From Plasmodium vivax (lineage: Eukaryota; Apicomplexa; Aconoidasida; Haemosporida; Plasmodiidae), in NCBI RefSeq assembly GCF_000002415.2, contig NC_009913.1:1054001-1118000 (forward strand): 64,000 nt of DNA. Reading direction: 5' to 3'. Position numbers and translations under genes: made by a program. This document shows positions 55,503-64,000 of this stretch, in pieces (the first letter of the stretch is position 1; the number at the start of each line of letters is the position of its first letter). Below the pieces are notes generated by a model that had not been told where the DNA came from, did not search any database, and saw nothing but the letters and a program-made list of their open reading frames with translations.

Positions 55503-56465
55503 ATGAGCTCCTTCGCGAACAATGCCGGGAACTACCGAAACCGGACGCTGGGCGCGTCGCCCAAATGCCAAAATATAAGCCACAAGGTGAGCTCGGTGGA
55601 GAACGGGCCCTCCGTCTTCTGCACGCTCTGCGCCCTACCCTACAACGCAAAAGTTAGACTGAACCCCTGCTTCCATGTAATCTGCGGCAAGTGCTACGAG
55701 CTCTGCTCGCAGCAGCAAACCTGTCTGCTGTGCAGCGTAGAGATAAACGACGTAGAATTCCTCTTCGTTGGTGAAAATGTCTTTGTGTGTCCGTACGGCG
55801 ATTGCAAAAAGGGCTTCGTCAATTTGAAGTGCTTCCAATATCATATTCATTTTAAGCACGAATTTTTGAAGCTATCCAATTGCTGCATCGAAGATAGAAG
55901 CAGCAGTAGCATCACCGACTGTCAGAACCCACGAGGAGATGATGCCTTGTTATCCCTTCCAGTCAATGAGCCTTTCCCCACTTCCTTTTTTGCAAACAGC
56001 GATGGAGTGAATGTTTATAATGCTAGCCAAGAGGACGACCAGGAGTTTAACGATGACACGGGGAAGAATGATCCAAGCGGAAGCTCCACCAGCATCAACA
56101 TCAGTCGTGCCACCGGTGTGAATGCCTCACGTGGGGGTACTCTCCCCCCAGCAAGGGACTCTCCCTTCAACATGCACAGTAACCCAATTAACAGTTTTAC
56201 CATGGAGAGCAAAAACTTCAGTTTACGAAATATGGCCCTTGGTGGAGGTGCCATCAACACAAGTGGGAAGAGTCCCTCTGTGGGAAGCTTCTCCCCCATG
56301 CAATTCACAGGCAAATGGGATTATAGCACCGTCCCCTTCAAATCGGATTTTAGCCCCTTCAGTGTGCCTCCAAGCGGTGATCCTCCCCCCAGCAACAACC
56401 CCCCTAAGCCCACTGCCCAGGAGAACCAGGAGGATGACTACGACAATTTGGAGGACCTCATGTGA
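55503..56465 (+). CDS. Hakai-like RING plus C2H2 zinc finger protein
   Basis: One coding exon, 320 residues from the ATG at 55503. The frame runs open upstream through C-rich noncoding DNA. Residues about 40-120 give FCTLCALPYNAKVRLNPCFH, then VICGKCYELC, CLLCSVEI and, after a short strand, CPYGDCKKGFVNLKCFQYHI followed by HFKHE. This is the RING followed closely by an atypical C2H2 finger that defines Hakai (CBLL1). Hakai is an E3 ubiquitin ligase and a stable part of the m6A mRNA methyltransferase complex, with both fingers forming the dimer fold. The remainder is Ser/Pro/Asn-rich and disordered and ends in acidic QEDDYDNLEDLM. An m6A-writer role here is inferred from the finger order, not shown. 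Confidence 0.82.
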   Translation: MSSFANNAGNYRNRTLGASPKCQNISHKVSSVENGPSVFCTLCALPYNAKVRLNPCFHVICGKCYELCSQQQTCLLCSVEINDVEFLFVGENVFVCPYGDCKKGFVNLKCFQYHIHFKHEFLKLSNCCIEDRSSSSITDCQNPRGDDALLSLPVNEPFPTSFFANSDGVNVYNASQEDDQEFNDDTGKNDPSGSSTSINISRATGVNASRGGTLPPARDSPFNMHSNPINSFTMESKNFSLRNMALGGGAINTSGKSPSVGSFSPMQFTGKWDYSTVPFKSDFSPFSVPPSGDPPPSNNPPKPTAQENQEDDYDNLEDLM

Positions 56466-56761
56466 TTTTAGCACTCTCATCAGGAGGGGGTTGGGGGGGC
56501 CCCCCCCCCATGGGTGCTCAACTGGCAAAGATGTACCTGCGCTTGTCCTGACAGAACATGGGCACGGGTGGTATGCCGATGGTTTGCGGCCGGTAGTGGT
56601 CTGCGGTGAAGCGGTGAAGGGGTGAAGCGGTGAAGGGGTGAAGCGGTGAAGAGGTGAAGCGGTGAAGAGGTTGGCGAAGCTAGCGAGCCTTTGCATGGAG
56701 ACGCTTCGCCCCCCGGTGTGTTCTCTCCTGTTCGCTCTCCGTTTTTTCTCTCCTTTTTGCG
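56466..56761. other. Convergent spacer with GGTGAAGC repeats
   Basis: The 296-base tail-to-tail spacer holds GGTGAAGCGGTGAAGAGG units (about 56598-56670) and the polyadenylation regions of both neighbours. No gene is seen. Confidence 0.7.
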
Positions 56762-59700
56762 CTATTTTTTGCTCTCATGTTCGCTCTCCTCTTCGCTCCC
56801 CTTTTCGCTCCCCTTTTCGCTCCCCTTTTCGCTCCCCTTTTCGCTCCCCTTTTCGCTCCCCTCTTCGCTCCCCTCTTCGCTCCCTTTTTTGTGTGTTTTT
56901 TTTTTTTTTTTTTTCCCCCTTGTCTGCCTACCCCTGCGGAGGTTGCCCGCCAGCACGGCGAGGGACCCCAGGAAAATCAGCACGATGGAACCTAACTCAA
57001 TTCGAAAGCTGAAGGAGCCGCCGAACATGGGCAGCATCTTAAAGAAATACTCCCTCGTATTGTATATGACCACCACCACCAGCATAGAGGAATTAATATA
57101 CTTGAGGAAGAAGCTCCAAAAGAGGGGGATGTATTTCTCCTCTTGCCCCGACATGGCGATATTCATGTTCCTTCTGAGCACCTCCAAGTTGCCTATATAC
57201 AGCCAGTACAGGCACTTTTTAAAAAGGGCTGCATAGCTGTAGCGTTGCCGCTTCTCCGCTGTGCCGCGGCGGAGCTTGAGGGTGACCTCCAGGAAGGACG
57301 TGGCCACCGCAACCACGTTCAGCGACAGGCCGATGATGAGCATCTGCAGCCAACTGCCCTCCCTAAAGTATATCACAAACACCAGGGGCAGCACAACAAC
57401 CCAGGAAAAAAAATTTAAAAGGCAAGAGATTACTCCGCACTGAGCCATCTGCAACTTCATCCCAAAGAGCCACGACGCGTAGATCACTTGAACTGCACAA
57501 ATAAAAATTAAGAAGCCCCTGTAGAGGGAATTCAAAATGATCTCGCTCACGATGTCTTTGTTCCTCCGGAAGTCCATCACGTGCAGGATGGTGAAGACGT
57601 ATATCACTGCGAAGAGGAGGAAGGTCCCGTATTTGTTCATCACTCTGTTTTTCATTCCTTCCACTAGGGCTGCGATTCCCCTGTGCAGGGTGTTCTTCCG
57701 CGTGGGGGAGACTGTACCAGTGATGCCCCTCGCGGAGGTGGTCTTCGCGGAGATGCTCTTCCCTGAATCGCCCCTCCCCGAGCCGCCCTTCGGCGAGCTT
57801 CCCTTCGTTGGCCTTCCCCTCGCTGAGATGCCCTTCCCCGAGCCGCCCTTCCCTGAGGCGCCCTCGCCGCTCCACCTGGCGCCCCCTCCCTCTACCGCCT
57901 CGCTGGAACCCGCGCTTGAGCCACTCGAGGCAGACAATAAATCCCGCCTGGCACCCCACGAAGGGAGCTCACTATCAGCGTACATGCTGCTACTGCCCTT
58001 TCTGTGTGCACTGGTGCTGCTTTGCCTTCGCCGCCGATTTGACTTCTTCCCTTGGAGGTCTTCTCCCGCAAGGTCTGCCACCCCGATGTCGTCTTCGAAG
58101 GAGCTTCCCCCAAAGTTGAAATCGCCTGGTTCGCCGTCGAAGCATTTGTAGGGGAGAAGTTCATCTGGGGCCTCCTCCCCCCCATTTTGCAGATTCGAAA
58201 GGGCGGACGAATGCGCCTGGGAGTAGTTTCCCTTTTCTGGCAGCAGGCTGCTTTTCCTAGACAAGTAGAGGGAGCGCTCCTGGTCGTGCCTCTCTCGGTG
58301 AGCTTCCTCCCCCCCTTTGAAAAAAAGAAAGCGGGGGAATTTTTTTTTTTTTTCTCCATAATCAGTTTGGTGGCAATGTGGATGACAATTTTGGTGGCTA
58401 TTTTTATGACCATGTTGGTGGCTATTTTTATGACCATGTTGGTGGCTATTTTTATGACCATGTTGGTGGCTACTTTTATGACCATGTTGGTGGCTACTTT
58501 TATGACCATGTTGGTGGCTACTTTTATGACCATTTTGGTGCCCTTTTTTGTGCCCATTTTGATGAATATTTTTATGCCCTTTTTTATACCCATTTTTGCG
58601 CCCCCTTTTTGCGCGCCCGCCCCGGCCAGACACGGAGGAAGACCTGTTATTGGAGGCGGATCGGCTGATGCGGTCCCGCTCGTAGCGCCTGACCAGCGAC
58701 TTGTACGTGTAGATTCTCCTTTCGCCCTCTCCACTGCTATGTTCGCTCTCCACATGGCCATCGCGCCTCCCCCTCTCCATGAGGATGTTGAATGGGCCCA
58801 GCAGCTGCATAAGCACGATGAAGATGGTGGAGAACAAAAAGGAGTAGGAGCTAAAGAAGAGGCAGAGCTTTTGCCAAACGGCGTACCGATCGTCTTGCGT
58901 GTGAGCAGAGGGTATGTCATCCTCGCGGTAGGAGGCAGCCGCTCCCCCTGCTCCACCATTCTCCCGTCCATGTGCCAACCCCTGCAGCAAATTAATATAC
59001 GTGTTGCATTTCATAAAGTTGAATTCCTTCACGGTGGAAAAGTCCCTGCTATTGTAGAGGTAATACTCGTGGGCCTCATTCTTAAGGTAAAAATACATGT
59101 TGAGGATGTAGAAAGCGAAGGTGTAGATGGTGATCCTCAAAACATTTGTGTTGGTGTGAAAGTAGGAAGCGAAGGTACTGAGGATGAAAATGGAAGAGCT
59201 CCTAGCGATGGTGCCATAGAGAAAGATGGTCAGTTTTACTATGCCAATTTCTTGAAATATCTGGACCACCTCTTGATGCAATTTTTTCTCCTGAGGAATG
59301 TAAAAGAAGAAGGTGTTCATTATGACGACTGACTTGCTACTAATCCAGTTGACTATAATCACAAAAATGAAAAACTTAAAGACTCGGAAATTTTCTCTTA
59401 GCAAAATGAGGTAACAGAAAAGGATAAACAGAGTGGCTATCAAAATGAGGTATAGGCAATTCTCCTTATTTCCAATGAACCATAAGTTTTCATAAAAATT
59501 GACCATCACATTTCTGTTAAAGGAGACACACTGGTTGATGGCTTCCAAGTAAATTGTGTCTGGCATTAAAGCGCAATCTTCGCTATGTCTTTTCGTTAAA
59601 TCTATAAACACCTTCGTCATGGCGTATTTCTTCTCCCCATTTCTCATATTCACAATGCGTAACACGTTTTGTAAAAGCTCCACGGAAAAATTGCATATCT

Positions 59701-60187
59701 CCTTTGCACAGAAGGTTACTGTTCCGAGGAGGGAAAAAATCGATAGCACTCCCATGTGAGAGGACAGCATTCTACAGGACTTCACATAGTTCCCTTGAGA
59801 CAGCAACCCCAAACACTCTTGCAGGATAAACAGAGGAAAAGCGTACACTATGAAGAGAATAGAATACACCACCGTTAACGCTTCTGGAGAGTAAAAAATG
59901 CTGTTGTTATAATGGTTGCATGACTGCCATCCTGAATTGTCACAGATAACCACAACGCAACAGAGCAGGAAGAACGTCCCCCCCCACCCCAGCTGCACAC
60001 GACCCGTCACCACATTTTTCGTCTCCCGCTCGTTCTCCGCATTGCTGTACTTTTTCTCGCTCTTCAGCTTTTCGAAGTAGTCCGTGTCCTTGAACCAGCT
60101 GTAGCTTTCCTTGAGCAGGTTCTTCTTGAACAGCGCGATGGATTCCTTCTCAATTTGGCTCTTCAGCGACGGGTCCCTGGCTCTCAT
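56762..60187 (-). CDS. Polytopic transporter, SLC6/NSS-like, with His-rich loop
   Basis: One exon, 1141 residues from the ATG at 60187. About 12 hydrophobic segments are visible: seven before and five or six after a large hydrophilic loop. The early region (GRVQLGWGGTFFLLCCVVVI, then AFPLFILQECLGLLSQG) matches the TM1-TM2 pattern of neurotransmitter:sodium symporters, where TM2 reads IPLFFLELALGQ. The TM1 Asn-Gly-Gly motif is only partly kept, so substrate and ion coupling cannot be called. The central loop (about 57700-58760) carries GHKNSHQH/GHKSSHQH repeats with some 30 His, then Ser/Gly repeats of GKGGSGKG type. The C terminus is a GSEKGSEKG array ending in EESEHESKK. It is probably an amino-acid or amine transporter of the parasite plasma or vacuole membrane. 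Confidence 0.7.
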   Translation of the reverse strand: MRARDPSLKSQIEKESIALFKKNLLKESYSWFKDTDYFEKLKSEKKYSNAENERETKNVVTGRVQLGWGGTFFLLCCVVVICDNSGWQSCNHYNNSIFYSPEALTVVYSILFIVYAFPLFILQECLGLLSQGNYVKSCRMLSSHMGVLSIFSLLGTVTFCAKEICNFSVELLQNVLRIVNMRNGEKKYAMTKVFIDLTKRHSEDCALMPDTIYLEAINQCVSFNRNVMVNFYENLWFIGNKENCLYLILIATLFILFCYLILLRENFRVFKFFIFVIIVNWISSKSVVIMNTFFFYIPQEKKLHQEVVQIFQEIGIVKLTIFLYGTIARSSSIFILSTFASYFHTNTNVLRITIYTFAFYILNMYFYLKNEAHEYYLYNSRDFSTVKEFNFMKCNTYINLLQGLAHGRENGGAGGAAASYREDDIPSAHTQDDRYAVWQKLCLFFSSYSFLFSTIFIVLMQLLGPFNILMERGRRDGHVESEHSSGEGERRIYTYKSLVRRYERDRISRSASNNRSSSVSGRGGRAKRGRKNGYKKGHKNIHQNGHKKGHQNGHKSSHQHGHKSSHQHGHKSSHQHGHKNSHQHGHKNSHQHGHKNSHQNCHPHCHQTDYGEKKKKFPRFLFFKGGEEAHRERHDQERSLYLSRKSSLLPEKGNYSQAHSSALSNLQNGGEEAPDELLPYKCFDGEPGDFNFGGSSFEDDIGVADLAGEDLQGKKSNRRRRQSSTSAHRKGSSSMYADSELPSWGARRDLLSASSGSSAGSSEAVEGGGARWSGEGASGKGGSGKGISARGRPTKGSSPKGGSGRGDSGKSISAKTTSARGITGTVSPTRKNTLHRGIAALVEGMKNRVMNKYGTFLLFAVIYVFTILHVMDFRRNKDIVSEIILNSLYRGFLIFICAVQVIYASWLFGMKLQMAQCGVISCLLNFFSWVVVLPLVFVIYFREGSWLQMLIIGLSLNVVAVATSFLEVTLKLRRGTAEKRQRYSYAALFKKCLYWLYIGNLEVLRRNMNIAMSGQEEKYIPLFWSFFLKYINSSMLVVVVIYNTREYFFKMLPMFGGSFSFRIELGSIVLIFLGSLAVLAGNLRRGRQTRGKKKKKKTHKKGSEEGSEEGSEKGSEKGSEKGSEKGSEKGSEEESEHESKK
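58370..58565 (-). repeat. 24-base coding repeat, His-rich (GHKNSHQH)
   Basis: About eight 24-base units (TTTTTATGACCATGTTGGTG with GCTA on the plus strand) encode His-rich octapeptides inside the large loop of the NSS-like transporter. Confidence 0.9.
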
Positions 60188-61772
60188 GGTGGAGAGAAGT
60201 GGAGGGAAGCGGGGAGAGGCGGTGAAGAAAAAAGGCGGGGGTCTTCCCCTCTGGGCCGCCGCCGTCCACTCCGCCCTCGCTGGGGGAGAGCCCCTGAAGA
60301 GTGCTTCCCAGGGTAAGCGGCCCCTCCCCTGATAAGCGGTCGCGGGAAAAGTGCACACAAATGTGTACCCCCCCCCGCGTGTGTGTTTTCTTTTTTTTTC
60401 CGCCTTTCTTTATTCCTTCCCGTCAAGCACGCCCTTTGTGCCCCTCCCCATTTAAGCGGCACCAACGAACGACATCGAAATTTTGTCCTACGCGTCCTTC
60501 ACTCTTCGGAAGAGTGCAAACGGTAGTTGCGCCCATTTTTGTCACCAACAAATTGAGCACACGGAATGACGTCCTTTTTTCTATTTTATCAGTGATGTGG
60601 CGAGCTGAGCAGCGCCGTATTCACCTTTGCAAAATGGAAAAGGAAAAAAACAAAAAATGCCTACCCATGTGTATGTACAATGACTGGGCGAACCACTCCA
60701 CTTCGTTGCAAAGAGAAAGCGTGTAGGAAGTAGACTGTGGCTCCACTTCACAGAAGAGGCAGTTTTTCCGATTGTCGCTCCGTTCCGAATGAGCTAAATT
60801 TTGATAACCTGCAAAAAAAAAAAAAAAAAAAGCCACACAATTTTACAAAATCGCTTAACATGCCTGCCTCGTACAGGCGATTTTGTTAAATTTTGTGGCT
60901 TTTTTTTTTTTTTTCCATTTGCACACACGAGCTGTTCAGGCGGTGGCGATCAGCCGGAAGAGCGGCAAACGTCATTCGGAGTTGGTGTTCCCCGCCCCTA
61001 ACGTTGCACACTCGTCGTGGCTGCGTTTTTGCATTTTTGCACTTTTTCGCATTTGGTGGATTTCCCGAGTCCAAAACAGGGAACGCCTCAACATGGTCTC
61101 CCCGAAACGCTGCGGGGGCGCCGCTGCGTTGGGCGTGTTCAATTTTTGCCTGAACAGGGCATACAAGAGAAGGGGAGTGTCGTTTTTCATGGACTTTTAA
61201 AGTGAAGGGAACGCGAGTTTCTTCTTTTTGGGAATGTCGAAGGTGTGCAATTGCGAAAAGGGGGCGGACGGAAAAAGTGGACAAGACGAACAAAACGGAC
61301 AAGACGAACAGAACGGACAAGGCGAACAGAACGGACAATACAAGCAATAGCAACACAATCGAACATGCTTCTTCTTCTTCTTTTTACCAGCGGTGATGGC
61401 AACATGCCTGCCACCGCTGCAGGGCAAAGCGCTTAATCGAAGTCACCCATTGTGGTTACTCTTAAACGAAGTCGCCCATTGCGGTTACTCTTAAACGAAG
61501 TCGCCCATTGCGGTTGCGCTTAAACGAAGTCGCCCATTGCGGTTGCGCTTAAACGAAGTCGCCCATTGCGGTTGCGCTTAAAATGAGGGCAGCGACGTCC
61601 AGCGGGAGGACGTAACGCCGCACCACGTGGGATGGTCACCCAGTCCCACTGCCTCCGCTTTACATTAAATTGATAAAAAAATAAAAAAAAGGGGTTTCAT
61701 TCTTGGGTGAGGACGAGCTGATCGTCAAGGGAGATAAATCCGTGGGACGCGTGTAGAAGGCTTCCAAACAGT

Positions 61773-61803
<31 letters not shown>

Positions 61804-61895
61804 GTATATATGTATGTCCCCCTTGTTTCGAAAGCGCGTTTAGCTCTCCATTACCTTCTTCCTATGGGGGATGCCCCAATGGAGATGTGCGTTAT
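60188..61895. other. NSS-like gene promoter region and Cys-pair gene 3' flank
   Basis: No gene is supported. Contains AT runs (60812-60830, 60900-60914), two inverted CTGTTCAGGC copies (60931-60940 and 61148-61157), a GACGAACAAAACGGACAA array (about 61270-61342), five 29-base units (61431-61581) and TATATGTATG repeats (61775-61817). Confidence 0.65.
61431..61581. repeat. 29-base minisatellite, about 5 copies
   Basis: Units read CTTAAACGAAGTCGCCCATT followed by GCGGTTGCG, spaced exactly 29 bases (61461, 61490, 61519, 61548), with a diverged first copy. Noncoding. Confidence 0.95.
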
Positions 61896-64000
61896 CTAAT
61901 TAAAGAAGTGGCACGTGTTGTTTCTGCAATTGAGGCAAAAGTACATCCCCTTGTACATGCATGGCTTATTTTGACTTCCTCCGTTCGAAGTGTCCTCTTG
62001 TTTCAGCATGCACAAACAGCTTGCACAGTAAAGTATGTTCTCACTGCTTCCAGGGATGGGGGGGTTCTGCCCGGTTCCGCCGTTCGGGGTGTTCTGTTGT
62101 CCTCTTTCGCCGTTCGGGGTGTTCTGCCAGCTTCCGCCGTTCGGAGTGCTCTGCCAGCTTCCGCCGTTCGAGGTGCTCTGCCAGCTTCCACAGTTCGCAG
62201 TGGTCGACCTGCTTCCACCACTCACTGTGTCTACCCTGGTGTTAGCTGTGGCCATTCTGATTCCATCCGTCATGTTTTTGGCTCCTATGTTGTTGTCCGT
62301 GCCGTATGTGATGCGATAGCATGTGGCACACAGCCCATAGCCCCTGAGCTTTACGTTGTCCTCGGCGTTATGGTTGTTCACAGCGTTATGGTTTTCCACT
62401 CCGTTCAAAACACCCACCCTGTTAAAGTCACCCACTCTGTTAACGTCGCCCACTCCGTTGAAGTCACCCACTGCGCGCTGGAACTCAGCGTAGTTCAAGC
62501 CACTCACTGGGCCCTCCCTCCCCGCAAGGTACGCCCCATTCATGCGCTGCATCTCGTTAATGTTGTTCATGTGCTGGGACTCGATTATGTCTCTCATCAT
62601 TTGGGCCTCGCTCATACCAACTGCGAAGTTCGCGCTGTGCATCCTGTTCGCACTGTGCATTTCGTTCCTGGTGTGCATTTCGTTCCTGGTGAGCATTTCG
62701 TTCCTGGTGAGCATCCCGTTCATGTTCTGCACCCCGCTCATGTTCTGCACCCCGCTCATGTTCTGCATACCGCTCATGTTCTGCACACCGCTCATGTTCT
62801 GCACACCGCTCATGTTCTGCACACCGCTCATGTTCTGCACACCGCTCATGTTCTGCACACCGCTCATGTTCTGCACCCCGTTCATGTTCTGCATCCCGTT
62901 CAGGTTGTTGGGGAAGTTGGCGGGCCCCGAGTAGTTTGTTCGCCCCATGCCGTGGGGGTTATTCACATAATTGGGGTTGCTCGCACACCTGTCGCAAAGT
63001 ATCAAGGACATGCATCTCATGCACTGCATACACTTCAAGTATCTTCTGAGGAGGACACAGTGCATGCAGTTGATGGGGTTCATTTGGACCAGCGGGGCCA
63101 TGGCATTTGCGTCGTTGGGGCCGCCAAATGGGTTCACGCCGTTCGGGATACGGACATAGGCCAGTTCGTTAGGGATAATAACCTGGGTCAGGTCGTTCGG
63201 GATAATAGCTTGGGTAAGGTTATTATGACTTCTAACATGGGCCAGGTCGTTAGGGATAATAGCTTGGGTAAGGTTATTATGACTTCTAACATGGGCCAGG
63301 TCGTTAGGGATAATAGCTTGGGTAAGGTTATTAGGACCTCTAACATGGGTCAGGTCGTTTGGGATAATACCATGGGTAAGGTTGTTAGGACCTCTAACAT
63401 GGGTCAGGTCGTTAGGGATAATAGCATGGGTCAGGTTGTTCAGGCCACTAACTTGGGTCAGTTCGTTAGGGATAATAACTTGGGTCAGGTCGTTTGGGAT
63501 AATACCATGGGTAAGGTTGTTAGGACCTCTAACATGGGTCAGGTCGTTAGGGATAATAGCTTGGGTCGGGTTATTAGGACTTCTAATATGGGTCAGTTCG
63601 TTAGGGATAATAGCATGGGTAAGGTTATTAGGACCTCTAACATGGGTCAGGTCGTTAGGGATAATAGCATGGGTCAGGTCGTTTGGGATAATACTATGGG
63701 TAAGGTTGTTCAGGCCACTAACTTGGGTCAGTTCGTTAGGGATAATAGCATGGGTCAGGTCGTTTGGGATAATAGCTTGGGTCAGGTTGTTAGTACTGCT
63801 AACCTGGGTCAGGTCGTTAGGGATAATAACCTGGGTCAGGTCGTTCGGGAGAATACCATGGGTCAGGTTATTCGGACTGCTAACATGGGTCAGGCTGTTC
63901 AGGCCACTAACCTGGGTCAGGTCGTTCAGGCCACTAACCTGGGTCAGGTCGTTCAGGCCATTAACATGGGTCAGGTCGTTCAGGCCATTAACATGGGTCA
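61896..64000 (-). CDS. Cys-pair zinc-ribbon-like protein with three repeat arrays, 5' end outside window
   Basis: The minus-strand frame is open from the right edge to the stop at 61896-61898, about 700 codons. No ATG appears upstream of 63137 because the repeats lack one, so the true start is beyond the window. From the edge: about 31 units of a 9-residue repeat (NDLTHVNGL / NDLTQVIIP). Then a Cys-rich block (NCMHC, KCMQCMRC, LCDRC), QNMSGV hexapeptides (about 62710-62905), a LCATCYRITYG pair, GSWQSTPNG decapeptides (about 62055-62205), and a C-terminal block with YCASCLCML and YFCLNCRNNTC. The paired CxxC spacing suggests several zinc ribbons. Function is unknown. A putative zinc finger protein is expected nearby from remembered synteny. 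Confidence 0.82.
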   Translation of the reverse strand, partial: THVNGLNDLTHVNGLNDLTQVSGLNDLTQVSGLNSLTHVSSPNNLTHGILPNDLTQVIIPNDLTQVSSTNNLTQAIIPNDLTHAIIPNELTQVSGLNNLTHSIIPNDLTHAIIPNDLTHVRGPNNLTHAIIPNELTHIRSPNNPTQAIIPNDLTHVRGPNNLTHGIIPNDLTQVIIPNELTQVSGLNNLTHAIIPNDLTHVRGPNNLTHGIIPNDLTHVRGPNNLTQAIIPNDLAHVRSHNNLTQAIIPNDLAHVRSHNNLTQAIIPNDLTQVIIPNELAYVRIPNGVNPFGGPNDANAMAPLVQMNPINCMHCVLLRRYLKCMQCMRCMSLILCDRCASNPNYVNNPHGMGRTNYSGPANFPNNLNGMQNMNGVQNMSGVQNMSGVQNMSGVQNMSGVQNMSGVQNMSGMQNMSGVQNMSGVQNMNGMLTRNEMLTRNEMHTRNEMHSANRMHSANFAVGMSEAQMMRDIIESQHMNNINEMQRMNGAYLAGREGPVSGLNYAEFQRAVGDFNGVGDVNRVGDFNRVGVLNGVENHNAVNNHNAEDNVKLRGYGLCATCYRITYGTDNNIGAKNMTDGIRMATANTRVDTVSGGSRSTTANCGSWQSTSNGGSWQSTPNGGSWQNTPNGERGQQNTPNGGTGQNPPIPGSSENILYCASCLCMLKQEDTSNGGSQNKPCMYKGMYFCLNCRNNTCHFFN
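62710..62905 (-). repeat. 18-base coding repeat QNMSGV
   Basis: About ten units of CATGTTCTGCACACCGCT with few changes, encoding an Asn/Met/Ser hexapeptide between the Cys-rich blocks. Confidence 0.92.
63145..64000 (-). repeat. 27-base coding minisatellite, about 31 copies to the edge
   Basis: Units such as GTCAGGTCGTTCAGGCCATT followed by AACATGG repeat every 27 bases without a stop, with higher-order 54-base pairs (AGCTTGGG / TCTAACATGG) at 63200-63350. It continues past the right end. Confidence 0.95.

Noticed and set aside
58052..59332. 426-codon plus-strand ORF
   Set aside because: Antisense of the NSS-like gene; its MTMLVAIF repeats are the complement of the His-rich array.
6808..61157. 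Interstitial telomere repeats
   Set aside because: GTTCAGG resembles the heptamer GGGTTCA but occurs as isolated dyads, never in tandem.
1..64000. tRNA, rRNA or CRISPR arrays
   Set aside because: No cloverleaf with conserved arms, no rRNA core sequence and no evenly spaced repeat-spacer structure was seen. The tandem repeats here have no unique spacers.

Overview
This window is nuclear chromosomal DNA of a malaria parasite (Plasmodium). The gene content and order fit it: CDC2-related kinase CRK4, the 6-cysteine protein B9, proteasome alpha-3, a RING protein, ribosomal protein S15A, an HVA22/TB2/DP1 protein, formate-nitrite transporter FNT, NUF2, a CS-domain protein, inorganic pyrophosphatase and a gamma-tubulin complex component follow one another as I remember them from P. 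falciparum chromosome 3. Exons are GC-rich and low-complexity inserts are common. Intergenic DNA is full of long poly(dA:dT) runs and minisatellites. This points to the P. vivax / monkey-malaria clade (vivax, cynomolgi, knowlesi, coatneyi, inui type) rather than AT-rich P. falciparum. The species cannot be settled from sequence reading alone.

Layout. 1-2702: 3' part of a very acidic repeat protein (+). 7141-11316: CRK4 kinase (+). 12109-14872: B9 (-, 2 exons). 16853-17712: proteasome alpha-3 (+, 2 exons). 19500-21187: membrane-anchored RING protein (+, 2 exons). 21965-22501: ribosomal protein S15A (-, 2 exons). 24642-25459: HVA22-like ER-shaping protein (-, 2 exons). 28768-30213: FNT lactate transporter (+, 4 exons). 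31256-32620: kinetochore NUF2 (-). 33943-36627: secretory or apicoplast-type CS-domain protein (+). 37062-38434: soluble pyrophosphatase (-, 3 exons). 40388-41255: a candidate 5-exon, 75-residue gene found only by chaining splice sites (-). 42310-48406: giant gamma-tubulin complex protein (+, 2 exons). 48488-49048: mitochondrial-type bL27 (-). 51053-52009: tail-anchored coiled-coil protein (+). 52284-53345: secreted helical protein (-, 2 exons). 55503-56465: Hakai-like RING/C2H2 protein (+). 56762-60187: SLC6/NSS-like transporter with a histidine-rich loop (-). 61896-64000: Cys-pair protein with three kinds of repeat, cut by the right edge (-).

These are independent housekeeping and stage-specific genes, not an operon. 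Several themes recur: nuclear division (CRK4, NUF2, GCP), protein turnover (proteasome, RING, Hakai-like), membrane transport (FNT, NSS-like) and translation (S15A, bL27). Intron 3' ends share a C-rich CCGCTTCCC module that is often tandemly duplicated. Three start codons sit just behind pyrimidine-strand tandem repeats. A short palindrome (GCCTGAAC-N-GTTCAGGC) and its variants recur between unrelated genes. The spliced small gene at 40.4-41.3 kb and this palindrome are the least expected items in the window.
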